A stretch of 64,000 nucleotides of DNA from Cutaneotrichosporon cavernicola (Eukaryota; Basidiomycota; Tremellomycetes; Trichosporonales; Trichosporonaceae). The stretch's first letter is position 1. Every line of letters begins with the position of its first letter. The notes below the pieces were generated by a model, which saw only the letters and a program-made list of their open reading frames with translations, did no database searches and was not told where the DNA came from. This document shows, piece after piece, positions 60,401 through 64,000 of this stretch. The position numbers were made by a program, and so were the translations under genes. Where the stretch lies: contig NC_083397.1 in assembly GCF_030864355.1 (NCBI RefSeq), forward strand, positions 1,736,001 through 1,800,000, given 5' to 3'.

Positions 60401-61831
60401 CGATGTTTCATCCACGCCGGGCGCTGGACGCTCGTGATGCCACGCGTAGCGACGTGGAGAGAGAGTGTGTCGAGGAAGCGCGTCGGTGTGCGCTCGAGCG
60501 CGTACTCCTCCGCAACTCGTGCCCGGTCGTATCCTACATTATGGCTTACCACAATAGCCGGCCCGTTGTTCTTGAACAGCGGAATCAGGGTGTGCGGGTA
60601 GCAGTCCACCGTGCTTTTATCCCACGGCTCGCGTTTTGGTGGCTCGTCTTCAGGCGGGGTGTCGAAGATGCTGGGCGAGAGCCACGAATACCACGCGTTC
60701 GGAGTCGCAGCAGTCGCCAAAACCGGATACGGGGAGAGCTTGTACAGCGTCTCGACGTCGAAGCTGACGACCGTCTCGCCATCCAAGTTCTCAACGGGAG
60801 TCACACTTCCGTCGCGCCCGTACCGCGTCCATCCCGGTCGGCTCATCTCCCAATGTTGTGGGATGGGCGGCAGCTCGGCGGCGGCGAACTCCTTCGCCGC
60901 AGAAAGGTATGGTTCTGAAGCATACGTACCCAGCGCGTGAAAGTGATCGCGCACATTTCGCCCTTCAAGCGGAGGAAGGTCGAGCGAGATTTCGGGCAGT
61001 ACTGCCGCTCCGTCGCCGGACAACCCGTGTTGCCCGAGATGCCATTTCGAAATATCCAGCAAGGCGTCAGGTGGTGTAGGCAGTGGCGCGCCGGGGAACA
61101 CCTGGTTGTGCATGTGTTCCGAGAGGAGCTGGACGCCGACGGGATTGCGCCGTGGCCCAGCTGCACCGCCGACGGGTTTACTCGAGAGTGAGGCCACAGC
61201 CGCTGGCGGCCGGTCGGTGAGTGAGGGGAGCTTTCGGCGTGCGTTGGCACGGGCCATCGCGCGGGCGAGTGCGCGTGCAGATACGGCGGGGTTATCCTTG
61301 GAAATGGTCTGGGGTTGGGATTGGGGCGGCGCTGCATCGTATGCCTCAAGTGGCGGAGGCAAGGCTCGTTCCTTGCCCTTCCGACTGGGCTTAGCAGGGG
61401 TTGCGGAGGAAGGTGGGAGCGGGGGAATGTTGGTGGCCTTGGGAGCCGTCCGCGCTGCCATCCGAACTGAGGATGGGCCAGCATCAGGTTGTTCTGGTAG
61501 TTGGCGTGCGGTGAGAGCGTCCTCAGCCAGTAGGGGCTCAGAAGCTGGCATATCAGCAACCGTCTTGAGCAGCTGCAGCCTCCATACCTTTCTCCCCCGG
61601 TCGCATATACTTGGACAAGCTCGGCAGCGTCGACTTGTCTATCATCGACTCTCGCCGCATCTGCCGCTCCTGCAGCTCCTGCTGCCCCGCGGACTGGACC
61701 TCAAGCGCAGCCTCATAGTCGAGTCGCTCAGGCGACTTGCGCGCGCGCGCCGCCGCCAGTCCCAGAACCGCCGAAGTGGATTGCACAGACGGAGCGGCGC
61801 GCCGGAGGCGTATGGCGCGGCTGGCTGCCAT
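57472..61831 (-). CDS. MIP1: Mitochondrial DNA polymerase gamma
   Basis: Exons 61831-61588 and 61544-57472 give 1,438 residues. The 43-nt intron (GTATGG...TGCTGATATGCCAG) links a presequence exon (MAASRAIRLRRAAPSVQSTS) to the main exon. The short ORF before it and the ATG at 61551 would otherwise look like two separate starts. Exonuclease motifs: VVSFDVETLY, VVSHNVGYDRARV and YCAEDVKVTHDVY. Polymerase motifs: GADVDSEELWISSVMGD (A), SRDAAKVFNYSRIYGAG (B) and LISVHDEVRYL (C). All catalytic acidic residues are present. This family A enzyme replicates and proofreads mtDNA in the matrix. It shares a 268-bp divergent promoter with Lunapark. Confidence 0.95.
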
Positions 61832-62099
61832 CGATATCTGTCGCGTGAGTGTTGGCGGAGGTCAGAAATCTTGAGGACAAAGTTGACTGGAATGGTGGCA
61901 AAAGTGTTGGTTGGGTGGCGGTTCGAACCTTGGTCAAAGAAGACGACGGAAGTAAATCGCGGCTCATGTCAACAAGATGACGCAAAGATGTAGAAGGCTT
62001 CTCCACAAAGGCACGGCCGGCTGTCCACATCTTCGCCCCCCACCAACACATCACATTCTTTACATTCTTCCAACTTCCTCCTCACTCATTCGAGGCGCC
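61832..62099. promoter_or_regulatory. 268-bp divergent promoter, MIP1 / LNP1
   Basis: The start codons face outward. The Lunapark side ends in a CACATTCTTT/CTTCC-rich leader. No specific element is recognised. Confidence 0.45.
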
Positions 62100-63553
62100 A
62101 TGGGATTATTCTCATGGTTTTCGCGGGTGCGTTGGTTGGCTTTGGGTTCCGTTGAAGAACTTACTGATCGCAGTCCAAGTCGACCGACTATGAGACAGTT
62201 CTGGCCCAACTCGCGACTGAGATCAACGAGGCCAAGCAGAACCTCTCGGAGATTCGCCTGCGGCAGCGCCGCTTCACCCTCGCCCTTAACGCGTATGGCG
62301 TTGGATTGTGGGCCGTCATCCTAGGCCTGTGGTACTGGGGCAGATTGCCTTGGGGCCTGGTCGGGTGGGATGCTGAAGGTACTGAGGCGCGGGTTGCAGG
62401 TGGACTCGCGGTCGGCGTTGCACCGGTTGTGTAAGTGATCCGGATTGGTGCCATCCGAGAAGGAGGAAGGCTGGAGACGGGGGGAACGTAGGGGAAGACG
62501 GTGTCGGAGACTCGGATGAGGACGCGACAACGACGCGACTGACACCAGAATTTGGCTGCTCAACCGTGCCCTCTCATGGGTCTTTATCCGCAAGCGTACC
62601 TCTGAAGGTAGTCATTACATTGTTCAGGCTGACGGCTAGAGACGCACCTCCGTCTCCTGCTCAGCAAGCAGCGGAACCAGGTCGAGGAGATCAAGAAGGC
62701 GACGAACTTTGATACGACACGTAAGCTCATCGAGCAGTACGAGGACTCGCCAATGGGCACGCCACAGCGTACCCCCCAGCGCGGTCCGCAGACTCCGCAG
62801 CAGTCGAGCCAGCCGGGAACCCCGCGCACGCCGCAGGGACAGGTCTCGCCCGCACAACCAGGTACGCCGCAGCTGCCTGGCTCCCCTGCGCCTGGCACGC
62901 CGCACGCCCCCGGCCACCTTGCCAGTAAGCTTCTTGATTTGCGCAAGCTAACGCCAGCCCGGCCCCAAACTCCTGTTCCCATTCCACCCGGTCTCACGCC
63001 TGAACAGGCTGCGGTCCTCCAGATGCAGATGCAGGCGATTACGCCTGTGCTTCCGACGCCCGAGAAGAAGTGGTATGACCGACTGGCTGACACGATTCTC
63101 GGTGACGACCCCGCACAGGCCGCGCAGAGCAAGTATGCGCTTGTGTGCGACAAGTGTTTCAGGCACAATGGGCTTATTGGGTCGAAGCAGGAGTGGGAGC
63201 GGATGCGTGAGTGGCGAGAGAAGAGGTGGAGAGGCAGCGACAATGAGACTAAGCTGACACCAGAATGGATTTGCCCGCGATGCAACCACCTCAACCGTGC
63301 CCCACTGTCGCGCATGGCAGCTGAGGACGACGCGACGCCGCCTCCTCCGCCGCAGCTGTCGCTCCCAGAAACGCCGAGCAAGCCAGCCAAGCAGCGTGCT
63401 GCGCCGACCGCTTCGCCCCTTCGCCGCGCAGTGGGCGAGCGGAGCGCACGCTCGTCGCGGCTCGGACAGGCGGTGTTCTCAGCGAGCGACGCGGACGACG
63501 ACAGCGATGAGGGGTACGAGGCCAAGGCCGATGCGATGGAGGTGGACAAGTAG
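62100..63553 (+). CDS. LNP1: Lunapark, ER three-way-junction protein
   Basis: Six exons (62100-62126, 62174-62430, 62549-62607, 62640-62924, 62958-63206, 63264-63553) give 388 residues. Family order: MGLFSWFSR, a coiled coil (LATEINEAKQNLSEIRLRQRR), two membrane helices (LNAYGVGLWAVILGLWYW and VAGGLAVGVAPVVIWLL), a second coiled coil with NQVEEIKKATNFDTTRKLIEQY, a Pro/Thr-rich linker, then the zinc ribbon KYALVCDKCFRHNG...WICPRCNHLN. Lunapark stabilises ER three-way junctions. The fourth intron (62925-62957, 33 nt) is in frame and stop-free, so retention would insert 11 residues. An acidic tail follows. Confidence 0.93.
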
Positions 63554-63980
63554 GCGATGCATGGATGGCGTTTAACACTCTGAGGGGTGTATGGTTGCTT
63601 GTTGATGGCGACGCTTGACCCCTTGTGATGTCGTATGGCGAGCTCTCTGAATACGCCGCGCCACGCCACGCCAAGCCATGCAGGTATGCAGTGGGTCACG
63701 ACGGTGCTTCAGGAGTGTGTGCTGCTCTGATGTTAGAATCGTCGTGATCAGCGTGTATCAACGCCAACTGGAAGCAGCCGCGAGCCTCATCGTGACATCG
63801 TTCCATGATGCATATCTGCCCCACTCTGGTTAGTCGGTGCTTCGTCATTTATCCGCATTTTAATAATCCACGTGGCTTGCCACCCTGCCGAATCTAGGTC
63901 CTGGATCCTGGATCCAGATGGGTCAACAACAGCGCGAATGCTTTCTCTCTTCCAAACATCATCTCAGCTACCCAAACATA
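63554..63980. other. Intergenic, 427 bp
   Basis: No gene is supported. It contains GATCCTGGATCC-like short inverted sequence near 63,902-63,915. The last 40 bases look like a leader (TCTTCC, CCAAACATA) for the gene starting at 63,981. Confidence 0.45.
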
Positions 63981-64000
63981 ATGTCCGCTACCAAGGCGGC
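63981..64000 (+). CDS. Probable gene start, truncated by window end
   Basis: An ATG in good fungal context (ACATA before it) opens MSATKAA and runs off the window. Only six full codons are visible, so nothing can be said about the product. Confidence 0.35.

Noticed and set aside
59848..60918. 356-codon plus-strand frame
   Set aside because: Antisense to the MIP1 exonuclease-domain coding region; no recognisable protein.
61900..61935. B-box-like GGTTCGAAC (minus strand)
   Set aside because: No A box or stem upstream at the right distance; chance match.

Overview
The window reads as nuclear DNA of a GC-rich basidiomycete yeast, most likely a tremellomycete (Trichosporonales-like is my best guess). 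The evidence is dense genes, very short spliceosomal introns (many 32-50 nt) with CTGAC/CTAAC branch sites a few bases before the 3' AG, strong preference for C/G-ending codons, and a protein set of fungal type (Gcd2, Exo1, Kgd4, Atp16, Mip1, a KDM3-type JmjC protein, a LisH regulator, Lunapark). No mobile element, rRNA, confident tRNA or CRISPR array was found. Exon structures below were assembled by hand by joining frames at GT...CTRAC...AG introns and checking phase. Joins that cannot be checked without transcripts are flagged.

Layout. 0-15.5 kb: a multispanning membrane protein; eIF2B delta; a Tim44/mL45-like mitochondrial protein; a glycolipid transfer protein; an aldo/keto reductase with an odd splice acceptor; a secreted DUF1996 protein; a 1.5 kb gap; the rRNA-processing protein Cgr1, divergent from a phosphopantetheinyl transferase; then an unclear stretch (12.3-14.8 kb) with hypothetical genes; and a small basic protein. 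15.8-25.7 kb: a 1,529-residue JmjC protein, an SDR dehydrogenase in seven exons, uroporphyrinogen decarboxylase and Kgd4. 26-34.8 kb: Exo1, Vps68/TMEM50, Rsc9-like and Utp7. 35-39 kb: histone H3, then a divergent H2A/H2B pair. 40-41.8 kb: a nearly intronless coiled-coil orphan in AT-richer flanks. 42.8-46.8 kb: ATP synthase delta and Utp14, divergent. 46.8-50.9 kb: 4.1 kb without a gene, the second half strongly pyrimidine-rich, leading into a Gln-rich LisH (Flo8/SSDP-type) regulator. 55-63.6 kb: an ArsB/citrate-type permease, mitochondrial DNA polymerase Mip1 and the ER-shaping protein Lunapark. A new gene probably begins at 63,981.

Functional themes are housekeeping: ribosome biogenesis (Cgr1, Utp7, Utp14), chromatin (JmjC, Rsc9, H3, H2A, H2B) and mitochondria (mL45-like, Kgd4, Atp16, Mip1). 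Most genes sit as divergent or convergent pairs with short shared promoters. I see no new defence, biosynthetic or mobile system. The most interesting observations are sequence words shared by the H3 and H2A/H2B promoters, a GT-TG intron in the reductase gene, a histone H2B gene whose first coding exon is only the start codon, in-frame introns whose retention would extend proteins, and the orphan coiled-coil gene.
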